Source: Erythrobacteraceae bacterium
Lineage (GTDB): Bacteria; Pseudomonadota; Alphaproteobacteria; Sphingomonadales; Sphingomonadaceae
Direction: 5' to 3'
DNA length: 58,291 nucleotides
Assembly (NCBI GenBank): GCA_027489095.1
Contig: JAIYAL010000207.1
Location: 1 to 58,291 of the forward strand
The notes under the pieces are model-generated. The model saw nothing but the letters and a program-made list of their open reading frames with translations, searched no databases and was not told where the DNA came from. Position numbers and translations under genes: made by a program. This document shows, piece by piece, positions 1 to 9,096 of the stretch; the first letter of the stretch is position 1, and each line of letters opens with the position of its first letter.

Positions 1-84
1 CCCATACTTTGCGCCCAGCCGCCGGACCAGCTCAAGCCCGCCCGCGCCGCCGCCAACGACAACAATCTGGGTCTTGCGGTTCAT
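1..84 (-). CDS. NAD(P)/FAD-dependent oxidoreductase, NDH-2-like, N-terminus only
   Basis: Only the first 28 codons lie in the window; the gene runs off the left edge. The protein begins MNRKTQIVVVGGGAGGLELV, a beta-strand followed by the GxGxxG dinucleotide-binding turn and a conserved Glu-Leu, the pattern that opens type II (non-proton-pumping) NADH dehydrogenases. If so, it would oxidise NADH and reduce quinone on the inner face of the membrane. The fold assignment is seen directly; the NDH-2 call is an inference from the GGGAGGLE wording and cannot be tested on so short a piece. The start is the first ATG, with about 250 bp of non-coding DNA upstream. Confidence 0.6.
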   Translation of the reverse strand, partial: MNRKTQIVVVGGGAGGLELVRRLGAKYG

Positions 85-331
85 TCGGGCACTCCTTGGC
101 GATCGTTGTGCAGCGCAATACCGCTCCGACGATAGCCGCACAGCAAAACAAAATCGCGTCAAATCATGTCGGTGGCGGTGGTTCCAGCAAGCCCGGCACG
201 ATCTGTCTCGAAGGGAGGGGCGACCAACGATAAGCTGGCTGGCGGAAAGGGCCAAGCCTCCCCGCCTGCTCGCAAGTCGATTTTCCGTTGCGGTGCAGCA
301 TCGTTGCACCGGAGGACACGGTGCGCCGCGA

Positions 332-1681
332 TCAGACCTCGCGCTCTTCCAGCCAGTTTTCCAGCCACTTGATCGAGTAGTCGCCGTTGAGCACATCGTC
401 CTGCCGCAGCAGTTCCTGATGCAGCGGGATGTTGGTCTTGACCCCTTCGACCACCATTTCCTCCAGCGCCCGCCTCAGCCGCATGATGCAGCCTTCGCGG
501 GTGCGGCCGTAGACGATCAGCTTGGCGATCATGCTGTCGTAGTAGGGCGGGATCTTGTATCCGGCGTAAAGCCCTGAATCCACACGCACATGCATGCCGC
601 CCGCGGCGTGGTAATAGGTCACCAGGCCCGGCGAGGGCGCGAAGGTGAAGGGGTCTTCAGCGTTGATCCGGCACTCGATCGCGTGGCCCTTGAACTCAAG
701 TTCGCTCTGCGAGACCGAAAGGGGACGCCCCTCGGCGATGCGGATCTGCTCGCGCACCAGATCGACCCCGGTGATCGCCTCGGTCACGGGATGCTCGACC
801 TGAAGCCGGGTGTTCATCTCGATGAAGTAGAACTCGCCGTTTTCCCACAGGAACTCGATCGTGCCTGCGCCGCGATAGGCCATGTCGCGCATCGCCTGTG
901 CGCAGACCTCGCCCATCCGATCGCGCTCAGCAGGGCTGATGACCGGCGAGGGCGCTTCTTCCAGCACCTTCTGGTGGCGGCGCTGGAGCGAGCAATCGCG
1001 CTCGCCCAAATGGATCGCGTTGCCCTGTCCGTCGCCGAACACCTGAAATTCGATGTGGCGCGGGTTGCCGAGGTATTTCTCGATATAGACGGTCGCATCG
1101 CCGAAGGCGGCCTTGGCCTCTGACCCAGCCTGCTGCATCAGGGTTTCGAGCTTCTCTTCAGCTTCGCACACCTTCATGCCGCGCCCGCCGCCGCCGCTCG
1201 CGGCCTTGATGATCACGGGGTAGCCGATCTCCTTGGCGATCCGGCGTGCCTCGTCGAAGTCCGAGACCGCGCCGTCCGAGCCCGGCACCAGCGGCAGACC
1301 GAGCTTGCCCGCGGTGCGTTTGGCTTCGACCTTGTCGCCCATCGTGCGGATATGCTCGGGCTTGGGGCCGATCCAGATGATGTCGTGGGCCTCGACGATG
1401 TCGGCGAACTTGGCGTTCTCGGAGAGAAAGCCGTAGCCCGGGTGGATCGCGTCACACTGCGCGATCTCGGCGGCCGAGATGATGTTGGCAATGTTGAGAT
1501 AGCTTGCGCCAGCCGGGGCCGGGCCGATGCACACCGCGTGGTCGGCGAGCCTTACGTGCATCGCGTCGGCATCGGCGGTGGAGTGCACCGCCACCGTCTC
1601 GATCCCGATTTCATGGGCCGCGCGGTGGATGCGCAGCGCGATCTCGCCGCGGTTGGCGATCAGGATGCGTTTGATCCCCAT
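332..1681 (-). CDS. accC: Acetyl-CoA carboxylase, biotin carboxylase subunit
   Basis: 449 residues, the usual length for AccC. It carboxylates biotin on AccB using ATP and bicarbonate, the first half-reaction of malonyl-CoA formation for fatty acid synthesis in the cytosol. The N-terminal Rossmann-like domain starts [18 protein letters not shown]. The ATP-grasp domain carries the glycine-rich loop SGGGGRGMK, and the active-site stretch [14 protein letters not shown] is intact. It lies 4 bp downstream of accB on the same strand, so the two are co-transcribed as in most bacteria. No unusual residues are seen. Confidence 0.98.
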   Translation of the reverse strand: MGIKRILIANRGEIALRIHRAAHEIGIETVAVHSTADADAMHVRLADHAVCIGPAPAGASYLNIANIISAAEIAQCDAIHPGYGFLSENAKFADIVEAHDIIWIGPKPEHIRTMGDKVEAKRTAGKLGLPLVPGSDGAVSDFDEARRIAKEIGYPVIIKAASGGGGRGMKVCEAEEKLETLMQQAGSEAKAAFGDATVYIEKYLGNPRHIEFQVFGDGQGNAIHLGERDCSLQRRHQKVLEEAPSPVISPAERDRMGEVCAQAMRDMAYRGAGTIEFLWENGEFYFIEMNTRLQVEHPVTEAITGVDLVREQIRIAEGRPLSVSQSELEFKGHAIECRINAEDPFTFAPSPGLVTYYHAAGGMHVRVDSGLYAGYKIPPYYDSMIAKLIVYGRTREGCIMRLRRALEEMVVEGVKTNIPLHQELLRQDDVLNGDYSIKWLENWLEEREV

Positions 1682-1685
1682 GAGC

Positions 1686-2201
1686 TTAGGAAATCACGAC
1701 GAGTGGCTGGTCGAATTCGACCGGCTGGGCGTTGTCGATCAGGATTGCGGTGACCGTGCCGGATCGGGGCGCGGTGATCGGGTTCATGACCTTCATCGCC
1801 TCGACAATGACCAGGGTATCGCCCTCCTTCACCGCCTTGCCGACCGCGACGAAGTTGGCCGCCTCCGGTTCGGGCGCGAGGTAGCAGGTGCCGACCATCG
1901 GCGATTTGACCGCGTTTTTAAGGTCGGGGCCGGCGGGTGCGGCAGGTTCTGCGGGCGCAGGCGCGGCAGCGGCAGGCGCGGCGGCAGCCGCTGCCGGAGC
2001 GGGGGCTGCGGCATAGACCGGCGCGGCGGCGGCCACAGCGCCGCGCGACACGCGGATCTTGCGGTCGTCATCTTCGACCTCGATCTCTGTCAGCCCGGTT
2101 TCGTTGAGCAGCTCGGCCAGTTCGCGCACCAATGCGGTGTCGATGTTCATGCCCGACTTGCGCCCGTTGCCCTTGCCGGATTGGCCAGCGTCGTTTGCCA
2201 T
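1686..2201 (-). CDS. accB: Biotin carboxyl carrier protein of acetyl-CoA carboxylase
   Basis: 171 residues. The C-terminal biotinyl domain has the biotinylation motif EAMKVMN with the acceptor Lys at about residue 136. An Ala/Pro-rich flexible linker (about residues 54-92) separates it from an N-terminal alpha/beta segment, the standard AccB architecture. It carries CO2 from AccC to the carboxyltransferase. The ATG at 2201 is chosen because an AGGGG Shine-Dalgarno lies about 6 bp upstream; a second in-frame Met at residue 18 (MNIDTALV) resembles the start in other species and is an alternative. It sits between aroQ (upstream) and accC. Confidence 0.96.
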   Translation of the reverse strand: MANDAGQSGKGNGRKSGMNIDTALVRELAELLNETGLTEIEVEDDDRKIRVSRGAVAAAAPVYAAAPAPAAAAAAPAAAAPAPAEPAAPAGPDLKNAVKSPMVGTCYLAPEPEAANFVAVGKAVKEGDTLVIVEAMKVMNPITAPRSGTVTAILIDNAQPVEFDQPLVVIS

Positions 2202-2334
2202 GTATGCCCCTTGTAGAAATCCTGCGCGGTCATTGCTGCGCCGCTAGAGCGCGAGGGACTATTGCCGCGAATTGCGGCTGGCAAGTGGCAAGGGTGCAAA
2301 ATGTGAAAGTCGGGTGACGATTCAGACCCGCGCG

Positions 2335-2775
2335 TCAGACCGCGCCGGACGCTACCGCCTCGAGCGCGATGCGGTAGGAATCGGCCCCGTGCCCCTCGAC
2401 CGTCAGCGCCGCAGCCATGCCGACATAGGAGAGGTGGCGGAACGCCTCGCGGGTCTTGGGATCGGAGAGGTGGACTTCGATCACCGGCGTTTTGATCGCC
2501 CGACACGCATCCAGCAGCGCGACGGAGGTATGGGTATAGGCCGCAGCATTCAGCAGCACCGCGCGCGCGCCTTCGGCCTGCGCTTCGTGCAGCCAATCGA
2601 CCAGCATCCCTTCGTGATTGGTCTGGCGCATCTCGATTTCGAGGCCGAGCTCGCGGGCGCGATCCTCAAGCATCCCGGCGATATCGTCGAGCGTGGTGGT
2701 GCCATAAATCTCCGGCTCGCGCGTGCCGAGGAGATTGAGGTTGGGGCCGTTGAGGACATAGACGAGGTTGGTCAT
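2335..2775 (-). CDS. aroQ: 3-dehydroquinate dehydratase, type II
   Basis: 146 residues, normal for the dodecameric type II enzyme of the shikimate pathway, which converts 3-dehydroquinate to 3-dehydroshikimate. The N-terminus VLNGPNLNLLGTREPEIYG contains the active-site Arg19 and the catalytic Tyr24. The NHEG motif, the substrate-binding LNAAAYTHTS loop and the conserved VHLS histidine (His102) are all present. The start is the Met of MTNLVYVLN because this is the family's usual beginning. It is the first gene of an aroQ-accB-accC block, an arrangement common in proteobacteria. Confidence 0.97.
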   Translation of the reverse strand: MTNLVYVLNGPNLNLLGTREPEIYGTTTLDDIAGMLEDRARELGLEIEMRQTNHEGMLVDWLHEAQAEGARAVLLNAAAYTHTSVALLDACRAIKTPVIEVHLSDPKTREAFRHLSYVGMAAALTVEGHGADSYRIALEAVASGAV

Positions 2776-3194
2776 GGGGCGGGGATAGCGGGAAGGGGCG
2801 GGGCGGGGAAGGGGGGCTTGGATGACCCCGTACTCTTGCCGCGTCCATGGCCTTGTGCGAGCCTGCGCGTATGAACCAAGTCTCTGACGAAACTGCCGAA
2901 GACCGGCTCTACCCAAGAGCCCTGTCGGTCCGTCACAACGGGGCGTGGGCCTCTGGATGCCATCATGTGGCACCTCGCGCTGCACGCCTTTGAATCCCGC
3001 CTCTGGCATTCAGCCGCGCGGAAGTTGAGGCGGTTGCGGCCAGTGCAGAAGCGGGATGGATTTTCCTGATCCAAGGAGCCGACCCAGACATTTGCGTCAT
3101 CCCAGCGAAAGCTGGGACCCAAGGCGGCAAGCGCGGCGCTATGAGGCCCTAGGCCCCAGCTTTCGCTGGGGTGACGATAGGGAGAGGCGGCGGC
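2776..3194. other. Intergenic stretch between aroQ and the holin gene
   Basis: About 420 bp with no convincing gene. Open frames across it are low in recognisable protein features and one of them simply translates the hairpin repeat at 3095-3178. Apart from that repeat I see no RNA gene or promoter I can defend. Confidence 0.6.
3095..3178. repeat. Pair of REP-like hairpin repeats (CCCAGC-type)
   Basis: Two hairpins of the same family in opposite orientation. 3101-3117 reads CCCAGCGAAAGCTGGGA preceded by GTCAT, and 3154-3171 reads CCCCAGCTTTCGCTGGGG followed by GTGACG. The second is close to the reverse complement of the first. A third relative lies at 41915-41945. The shape (a short GC-rich stem with a conserved GTCA/TGAC edge) is that of interspersed extragenic palindromes. 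Whether they act as terminators or mRNA stabilisers here is not shown by the sequence. Confidence 0.75.
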
Positions 3195-3608
3195 CTACCG
3201 ATCCACCCCCTTGACCTTCCCCCACTGGCGCGCGGCCGTGTAGCCCAGATAGCCGGTCCCGAAGAGGGCGTAGAGCGGCTCGGGAAGCCCGGTGAGGTAG
3301 GCGTTCATCCCCGCTGCGATCTCGCGCGCGGCGGCGGGGTTGAAGGCGCTCAGCACCCCCATCGGCAGCGCGGTCAGCAGCAGGATGTACATGACGTAGA
3401 GGAAGCTCGGACGCGCGCGGCTCGTCCAAGGGTCGGCGGAGTTGGCTTCGGCGACGATCGCCTGAAGCTGCGCTTCGATCATCTCCATTTCCTGGCTGCC
3501 CTGAAGCGTGAGCAGCTCAAGCTTGGCCCTGGCCCGCGCTTCCTTGTCGGGGATGATCTTGTCGATGATCGAGGTGATGGGGCCGATGAGAGTTTCGATC
3601 AGGGGCAT
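3195..3608 (-). CDS. Holin family protein, gene-transfer-agent 3TM type
   Basis: 137 residues. The N-terminal amphipathic part (ITSIIDKIIPDKEARARAKLELL) is followed by a basic turn and a hydrophobic segment FLYVMYILLLTALPMGVLSA, then further apolar stretches ending near LFGTGYLGYTAARQWGK. This order matches the holin family associated with alphaproteobacterial gene transfer agents. Such proteins form inner-membrane holes that release an endolysin at lysis. No endolysin, capsid or tail gene lies nearby in the window, so it is an isolated copy. The family call is by recognition and was not checked by search. Confidence 0.7.
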   Translation of the reverse strand: MPLIETLIGPITSIIDKIIPDKEARARAKLELLTLQGSQEMEMIEAQLQAIVAEANSADPWTSRARPSFLYVMYILLLTALPMGVLSAFNPAAAREIAAGMNAYLTGLPEPLYALFGTGYLGYTAARQWGKVKGVDR

Positions 3609-3682
3609 GGCGCGCGTTCCTTGTGGGGGATGAGTCGCGCCAGTAATTCACCAAATCGGTTCAAGTAGGAAAATGATTTATC

Positions 3683-4594
3683 CTATTCCGCCTCGGCGAG
3701 CAGCCGCTGCGCCAGCGCCAGATGCGGGCGGTCGAGCATCGCGCCGTCCAATGCCACCACGCCCGCGCCGGGATGCTCGGCGAAGGCCTGCACCACGGCG
3801 CGGGCATGGGCGAGCTCCTCGCTGCTGGGGGTGAAGGCGGCATTGATCGGATCGACCTGCGCGGGATGGATCGCCAGCATCCCGCGAAAACCAGCCGCGC
3901 GCACCGACTTGGCGCGGGCGGCAAGTGCTTCCAGATCCCGGAATTCGGGCTGCACCGTCTCGATCGCCGCCACGCCCGCCGCGCTCGCGCCGATCAGGCA
4001 CAGGCTGCGCGCCATCTCGTAGGTGTGCGAATAGGCGCCGTCCGGCCCCCGTTGCTCGCGCGCGCCCAGCGCCGAGGAGAGATCCTCCGCCCCCCAGCTC
4101 ATCGCCACCAGCCGCGCCTTGCCGGGGTATTCGCCCGCGTAATCTCCGGTATGGAACATTGCCGCTGCGGTCTCGGTGACCAGCGCCGCGATGAGCGTGC
4201 GGCCCAAGGGAATGCCATTCGCCGCTTCCAGCGCGGTCAGATAGTGGTGAAGCTGGGTGATATCCGCCGCGCCTTCCGCCTTGGGGAGGAACACGCCCCC
4301 GGGCTCTGCGGGGATGATCGCGGCGAGATCGGCGATGCATTCATGTCCGGAAATCGGATTGATCCGCACCCACAGCCGCGCCTTGTTGGCCGAGCCGGCG
4401 ATCTGTTCAGCCACCATCTGGCGCGCCGAGGGCTTGTTCTCGGGCGAGACCGAATCCTCAAGGTCAAGCAGCGCGATATCTGCCGCGCTGCTTTCCGCCT
4501 TGCCCATCTTCTTCGCGCTGTCACCGGGCGCGAACAGCCACGAGCGCATTCTCGGCGCGTTTTGGCGGGGCGGGGCGGGGTGGGTGTGGGGCAT
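3683..4594 (-). CDS. HpcH/HpaI aldolase/citrate lyase family protein (CitE-like CoA-ester lyase)
   Basis: 303 residues, a TIM-barrel fold as in CitE, malyl-CoA lyase and citramalyl-CoA lyase. Family marks are [10 protein letters not shown] near the N-terminus, LLDLEDSV, the Mg-binding MSWGAEDLS stretch, and [10 protein letters not shown] near the C-terminus. It probably cleaves or condenses a hydroxyacyl-CoA with release of acetyl- or glyoxylate-type units; the exact substrate cannot be read from the sequence. The ATG at 4594 is preferred because GAGGAGAGGAAG stands just upstream. No citrate lyase alpha or gamma subunit is nearby, which favours a stand-alone lyase over true citrate lyase. Confidence 0.85.
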   Translation of the reverse strand: MPHTHPAPPRQNAPRMRSWLFAPGDSAKKMGKAESSAADIALLDLEDSVSPENKPSARQMVAEQIAGSANKARLWVRINPISGHECIADLAAIIPAEPGGVFLPKAEGAADITQLHHYLTALEAANGIPLGRTLIAALVTETAAAMFHTGDYAGEYPGKARLVAMSWGAEDLSSALGAREQRGPDGAYSHTYEMARSLCLIGASAAGVAAIETVQPEFRDLEALAARAKSVRAAGFRGMLAIHPAQVDPINAAFTPSSEELAHARAVVQAFAEHPGAGVVALDGAMLDRPHLALAQRLLAEAE

Positions 4595-4761
4595 CGGACT
4601 TCCTCTCCTCGTCCCACAAGCGCTTACGGAGCGCGCCCGCGCATCGCAAGCCTGCGTCATTTGCCGCAAGCGGCACGGCTCTCTCGTCTTTCCGTTTGGC
4701 GAGCGCCCCTTCGCGTTGCTATAGACAACCCAAATTACCAACCAGCGGGGGAGTGCCGCCA

Positions 4762-5244
4762 GTGGCAATCGCATTTTCTGTAAACGGCAAGCCGGTGAGC
4801 GTGGAGGCTGATGCCGATACCCCGCTGCTCTGGGCCCTGCGCGATGATCTCGGCCTGACCGGCACCAAATTCGGCTGCGGCATTGCCGCTTGCGGGGCCT
4901 GCTCGGTGCATGTCGACGGGGCGGTGACGCGCTCGTGCAGCGTGCCGCTTGGCGACATCGCGGGCAAGGCGGTGACCACGATCGAGGGGCTCAAGGCCGC
5001 CGATGGCACACTTCACAAGGTGCAGGCCGCGTGGATAGACGCGCAGGTGCCGCAATGCGGATATTGCCAGTCCGGCCAGATCATGGCCGCCGTGGCGCTG
5101 ATCGAACAGGTCGGCACGCCGTCGGATGCCCAGATCGATGAGGCGATGACCAACATCTGCCGCTGCGGCACCTATCCGCGTATCCGCAAGGCCATTCTTG
5201 CAGCGACCGGTCAAGCCGCCGCTGCGCAGACGGGAGAGGCATGA
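4762..5244 (+). CDS. (2Fe-2S)-binding subunit of a molybdenum hydroxylase (isoquinoline 1-oxidoreductase alpha-like)
   Basis: 160 residues if the GTG at 4762 is used, placed about 11 bp after a GGGGG run. A second GTG at 4753 is possible but too close to that run. The N-terminal plant-type ferredoxin domain has the [13 protein letters not shown] cysteines with a fourth Cys about 20 residues on. The C-terminal helical domain has QCGYCQSG and CRCGTY for the second cluster. It passes electrons from the molybdenum centre. Its stop overlaps the start of the next gene (ATGA), so the two are translationally coupled. There is no FAD subunit gene, as is typical of the two-subunit IorAB type. Confidence 0.93.
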   Translation: MAIAFSVNGKPVSVEADADTPLLWALRDDLGLTGTKFGCGIAACGACSVHVDGAVTRSCSVPLGDIAGKAVTTIEGLKAADGTLHKVQAAWIDAQVPQCGYCQSGQIMAAVALIEQVGTPSDAQIDEAMTNICRCGTYPRIRKAILAATGQAAAAQTGEA

Positions 5245-7508
5245 TGGCCGACAACCCCAATCCCGATCTCGACCTGCCCGAAGCCGAAACCCCTGCGGTC
5301 AAGCCCAAGAAGAAGGGCGTCAAGCGCCGCATCTTCCTTGCCGGCTCTGCGCTGGTGGTGGGCGGCGGCCTGTTCGGCGTCTGGTGGATGGACAGCGGCG
5401 CCAAGTCGCAGGCCAAGGCCCTCACCGTAGGGCCGGGCGAGCATGGCTTCCTGACCTGGATGAAGATCGCCGAGGACGACACGGTCACGGTCTATTCGCC
5501 GCATATCGATTTCGGACAGGGCTCGCACACCGCGCTAGGCCAGATGCTTGCCGACGAGCTCGATGCGGCGTGGGACAAGGTCAAGATCGAGCAGGCCCCG
5601 GCCGACATGGCCTTCGCCAACGTGGCGCTGGCCAAGGGCTTCCTGCCCTCAATGGCGGGCGAGACCCTCGCTGGCCTGATGCCCGAAGCCGTGATCGGCA
5701 TCATGGCGCGCTCGATGCCGCTGATGATCACTGGCGGCTCTTCGGCGATCCGCTTCACTGGCGAGATCGCGATGCGCAAGACCGGCGCTGCGGTGCGCGC
5801 GGCGCTGGTTGCGGAAGCCGCCGACCGGCTGGGCGTGCCCGAAAGCGAGCTGACCGCCGCAGACAGCCTCGTCACCCATGCCAAGTCTGGCAAATCGCTG
5901 CGCTATGGCGAGCTGGCGGCGGGCGCGGCCGGACGATCGCTCGGCAGCGATCCGGTGCTCAAGACCCGCGACCAGTGGAAGCTGATCGGCAAACCGATCG
6001 TGCGCCGCGATATTCCCGCCAAGGTCGATGGCAGCGCGGTCTACGGCATCGACTTCACCCTTCCTGACATGCGCGTCGCCACCATTGCGGCGGCACCGGT
6101 GCGCGGCGGGAAGCTTGAATCCGTCGATCAAGCTCCGGCGCTCGCGGTCAAGGGCGTCGAGAAGGTGGTCAAGCTTGATGACGCGGTGATCGTTGTCGCC
6201 AAGGGGTACTGGCAGGCGAAGAAGGGCCTCGAAGCCCTTGCGCCGAAGTTCTCCGATGGCGGCCATTCAGCGGTCTCGACCCCGGCGATCTACGCGGCCC
6301 AAGGCAAGCTCATCGCTGCCGGCAAGGCCGATAACGAGGGCGGCGAGGGCGACGTTGAGGCGGCCTTCAAGGCTGCGGGTGCCAAGGTGGTCGAGGCGGA
6401 ATACCGCGTTCCCTTCCTCCACCACGCGATGATGGAGCCCTTCGCGCTCACCGGCCATTTCAAGGACGGCACGCTCCACTTGTGGGGCGGCATGCAGGAC
6501 CCGCTCACCACCCGCACGAGGGCGGCCAAGGCAGCGGGGATCGCCGTCGATAATGTGGTGTTCACCCCGATGATCATGGGCGGCGGCTTCGGTCGGCGCT
6601 TCCCTGACCTCGTCGAGATCATCGATCAGGTCGCACTGCTCGCCAAACAGGTGCCCTATCCGGTCAAGCTGGTGTGGAGCCGCGAGGAGGAACTGCGCCA
6701 CGGCACATATCGCCCGCAGTCCTTGGCAAAGCTCTCGGCGTCGCTCAAGGACGGCGCGATCACCGGGATGCGCATCGACTACGCGCAGAGCGGCAATGCC
6801 GAAGGCGAGGTGCCCTTTATCTACAACCTGCCCGCAACTTCGCGGCGGCACTTCGCCTACCAGTCGAACCAGATCGACGGGCCGTGGCGCTCGGTCAATG
6901 CGACGCAGATCGGCTTCTACACCGAAAGCTTCATGGACGAGGCTGCGGCGGCGGCAGGGGAAGACCCCTACCAGTTCCGTCGCAAGCACCTTGCCCCGGG
7001 CTCGCGGCACATCAAGGTGCTCGATGAAGTGGCCAAGCGCTCCGGCTGGGGCACGCCGCTGCCTGCCGGGACGGGGCGCGGCATCGCCATCGTAGAGAGC
7101 TTCGGCACGATCGTCGCCGAGGTGGTCGAAGCGACCGTAAAGCAAGACGGCAGCGCCAAGGTGCTCAAGGCCTGGGCCGTGGTCGATTGCGGCACCACGG
7201 TAAACCCGCTCAACGCCGAAGCGCAGATCATGGGCGGTCTGATCATGGGGCTGTCCTCGGCGATCGGCGAGCAGGTGACGATCGACAAGGGCGCGGTGGT
7301 GGAAAGCAATTTTTCCGATTACCCGATCCTCAAGCTCGCCGACGCGCCGCCTGCGGTCGATGTCCATTTCATCGAAAGCGGCGCCAAGACCGGCGGGATC
7401 GGCGAGCCCGGCCTGCCGCCTGCGTCCCCGGCGCTAGCCAACGCACTGGCCGCGGCGACGGGCAAGCGCATCCGCACCTTGCCGCTGCTGACACAGGCCA
7501 AGGCTTGA
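5241..7508 (+). CDS. Tat-exported molybdopterin-binding subunit of a xanthine-dehydrogenase-family oxidase (IorB-like)
   Basis: 755 residues. A lysine-rich N-terminus leads into [16 protein letters not shown], a twin-arginine signal with hydrophobic core at about residues 28-45, so the folded enzyme is probably exported to the periplasm together with the Fe-S subunit. The Mo-binding body includes [11 protein letters not shown], and near the C-terminus [18 protein letters not shown], whose Glu is the expected catalytic base. The substrate class is an aldehyde or N-heterocycle; nothing here narrows it further. The neighbours (MocA-like and XdhC) are dedicated cofactor maturation factors, supporting the assignment. 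Confidence 0.92.
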   Translation: MMADNPNPDLDLPEAETPAVKPKKKGVKRRIFLAGSALVVGGGLFGVWWMDSGAKSQAKALTVGPGEHGFLTWMKIAEDDTVTVYSPHIDFGQGSHTALGQMLADELDAAWDKVKIEQAPADMAFANVALAKGFLPSMAGETLAGLMPEAVIGIMARSMPLMITGGSSAIRFTGEIAMRKTGAAVRAALVAEAADRLGVPESELTAADSLVTHAKSGKSLRYGELAAGAAGRSLGSDPVLKTRDQWKLIGKPIVRRDIPAKVDGSAVYGIDFTLPDMRVATIAAAPVRGGKLESVDQAPALAVKGVEKVVKLDDAVIVVAKGYWQAKKGLEALAPKFSDGGHSAVSTPAIYAAQGKLIAAGKADNEGGEGDVEAAFKAAGAKVVEAEYRVPFLHHAMMEPFALTGHFKDGTLHLWGGMQDPLTTRTRAAKAAGIAVDNVVFTPMIMGGGFGRRFPDLVEIIDQVALLAKQVPYPVKLVWSREEELRHGTYRPQSLAKLSASLKDGAITGMRIDYAQSGNAEGEVPFIYNLPATSRRHFAYQSNQIDGPWRSVNATQIGFYTESFMDEAAAAAGEDPYQFRRKHLAPGSRHIKVLDEVAKRSGWGTPLPAGTGRGIAIVESFGTIVAEVVEATVKQDGSAKVLKAWAVVDCGTTVNPLNAEAQIMGGLIMGLSSAIGEQVTIDKGAVVESNFSDYPILKLADAPPAVDVHFIESGAKTGGIGEPGLPPASPALANALAAATGKRIRTLPLLTQAKA

Positions 7509-7556
7509 GGGCTGGGGCTTGAGGGCAGGGGCTTGAGAATAGCGGCTTGAGGCTGG
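7502..7556. repeat. Four tandem 14-bp repeats at a gene junction
   Basis: Units are GGCTTGAGGGCTGG, GGCTTGAGGGCAGG, GGCTTGAGAATAGC and a final 13-bp GGCTTGAGGCTGG. The first unit contains the TGA stop of the molybdenum subunit and the last contains the TTG taken as start of the next gene. Change in copy number would alter the spacing between the two genes. Confidence 0.85.
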
Positions 7557-8179
7557 CCGGCTGGTCGGCGCTGATCCTCGCCGGAGGGGCGGGGCGGCGC
7601 TTTGGTGCCAGTGGAAATGGGAGCAAGTTGCTCGCCGACCTCGCGGGCGCGCCGGTCATCCGGCGGGTGGCTGAGGCTGTCCTTGGTGTAGGATTTGCCG
7701 AGGTGATTGCCATCACCGGGGCCGAGGACAAACACGTTCGCAGCGCGCTCGCGTGTGCCGATCTGCGCGTAAGGCACGCGCCCGACTGGGCCGAAGGCAT
7801 GAGCGCCACCTTGCGCACCGGCATCGCGGCGCTTGAACCCGAAACGCGCGGTGTATGCGTGTTTCTCGGCGATATGCCGCTGGTGCCTGCGGGCCTCGTT
7901 CCGGCGCTGGCCGAAGCGGCGGAGCGCGCCGGCTATGCTGCGCGGCCGCGCCATGCGGGCAAGCCCGGCCACCCCGTCGCCTTCACCCGCGCTGCCTTTG
8001 CCGACCTGACTTCGCTCGATGGTGACCGCGGTGCGAACGCGCTGCTGGCCGCGCGGGCGGATGGGGTTGCTTATTGCGACACATCCGAAGCAGGGGTGCT
8101 GTTCGATATCGACACGCCCGAAGACCTTGCCGTCGCTGCGAGGGCTTTTGCCGCTGCGGCGCGCGCATGGAAGGCCTGA
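7547..8179 (+). CDS. MocA-like molybdenum cofactor cytidylyltransferase family protein
   Basis: 210 residues, the normal size. The N-terminal nucleotide-binding signature LILAGGAGRRFG, the metal-binding FLGDMPLV and the C-terminal GHPVAF and DIDTPEDL stretches mark the NTP-transferase fold that attaches CMP (or GMP) to molybdopterin. In this context it should make the dinucleotide cofactor for the adjacent hydroxylase. The only upstream start that keeps the glycine loop is a TTG at 7547, inside the fourth 14-bp repeat, so the true start is uncertain by a few codons. Its 3' end overlaps the convergent xdhC-like gene by 109 bp. Confidence 0.88.
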   Translation: MRLAGWSALILAGGAGRRFGASGNGSKLLADLAGAPVIRRVAEAVLGVGFAEVIAITGAEDKHVRSALACADLRVRHAPDWAEGMSATLRTGIAALEPETRGVCVFLGDMPLVPAGLVPALAEAAERAGYAARPRHAGKPGHPVAFTRAAFADLTSLDGDRGANALLAARADGVAYCDTSEAGVLFDIDTPEDLAVAARAFAAAARAWKA

Positions 8180-9096
8180 GCCACCTCGGCGAGAAGAGAT
8201 AGCGCCACCTCCCGCGGGGCTTTGCCGAAACCGTTGAGCCCGATTGGCGCACGTAGCCGCGCGATTGCGGCCTCGCTCACTCCGTGGCCGATAAGCCGAG
8301 CGATCCTGCCGCCGATTCGCGCGCGCGCGCCGACCGCGCCGACATAGAGGGCCTCGCTCTGCAAGGCGGCGGCGAGGCCGCGCTCGTCGTCTTCGCGGTC
8401 GTGCGAAAGCACCGCGATCGCGGTCCAGCGGTCGGGCACGATGGCAGCGAGCGCGCTCGCCGGATCGCCGCGGTGATATGAGATGCCCGGAATGGGCGGC
8501 GTCTGCGGCGCGCCGGGCGCGATCAGCACCGTTTCCCAGCCCATCGTCTGCGCCAGTGCTACGGTCGTGAGCGCCGCGCCGTCCTCGCCGATCACGATCA
8601 GCCGCAGGGGTGGGGTGAAAAGTCGGCTGTAGCGGGTGCCGTCCCAGGTGTCTGCAGGGCCCTCATCAGAGGGCACGGCGTGGCGGACGTGGCCGTCGCT
8701 CGACCACAGCACCGGCTGGCGGCGTGTCCAGCCGTTGATGAGCGCGGTCACCGCAGGCTCGCTCGCTGCGACAGGCTCGACCAGCACGCAGATCCCCGAT
8801 CCGCAGGCGAGCTTGATGTCGATCCACGGGCTGCCCTTGCCATAGCGCAGGAGCCTCGGCGCTTGCTCGTCGAGGGCGTTGCGCGCGTGGGCCGCGACAT
8901 CGTCCTCGATGCAGCCGCCCGAGAGAAAGCCCCAGTGCTCGTCCGCCGTGATCAGCATCTGCGCGCCCACGTCACGCGGCGCCGAGCCGTCGACCTCCAC
9001 CAGCGTGGCAATCGCAAATCGCTCGGGGATCGCTGGCTCGGCAAGCAGCGCCTCGCGGATATCGTCGATCGGAGCGGCGAGACGCCAGCGGCTCAT
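8071..9096 (-). CDS. XdhC family molybdenum-cofactor insertion chaperone
   Basis: 341 residues from the ATG at 9096 (MSRWRLAAP). The N-terminal XdhC/CoxI domain contains GSAPRDVGAQML and the conserved GCIEDDV cysteine loop. The C-terminal half is a Rossmann-like XdhC_C domain with LIVIGEDGAAL and VLSHDREDD. These proteins bind, protect and insert sulfurated Mo cofactor into the apo-hydroxylase. The gene is convergent with the MocA-like gene, and its last 36 or so codons are the antisense of that gene's 3' end. This C-terminal tail is absent from typical family members, as far as I recognise. Confidence 0.9.
   Translation of the reverse strand: MSRWRLAAPIDDIREALLAEPAIPERFAIATLVEVDGSAPRDVGAQMLITADEHWGFLSGGCIEDDVAAHARNALDEQAPRLLRYGKGSPWIDIKLACGSGICVLVEPVAASEPAVTALINGWTRRQPVLWSSDGHVRHAVPSDEGPADTWDGTRYSRLFTPPLRLIVIGEDGAALTTVALAQTMGWETVLIAPGAPQTPPIPGISYHRGDPASALAAIVPDRWTAIAVLSHDREDDERGLAAALQSEALYVGAVGARARIGGRIARLIGHGVSEAAIARLRAPIGLNGFGKAPREVALSLLAEVAQAFHARAAAAKALAATARSSGVSISNSTPASDVSQ

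Noticed and set aside
292-310. Hairpin after accC (GGTGCA...TGCACC) as terminator
   Set aside because: The stem is only 6-7 bp and no T-run follows on the minus strand.
2772-3122. 116-codon open frame upstream of aroQ
   Set aside because: It begins by translating the REP-like hairpin and has no protein-like features.
3195-3608. Prophage remnant around the holin
   Set aside because: No other phage-type gene, integrase or attachment repeat is found nearby.
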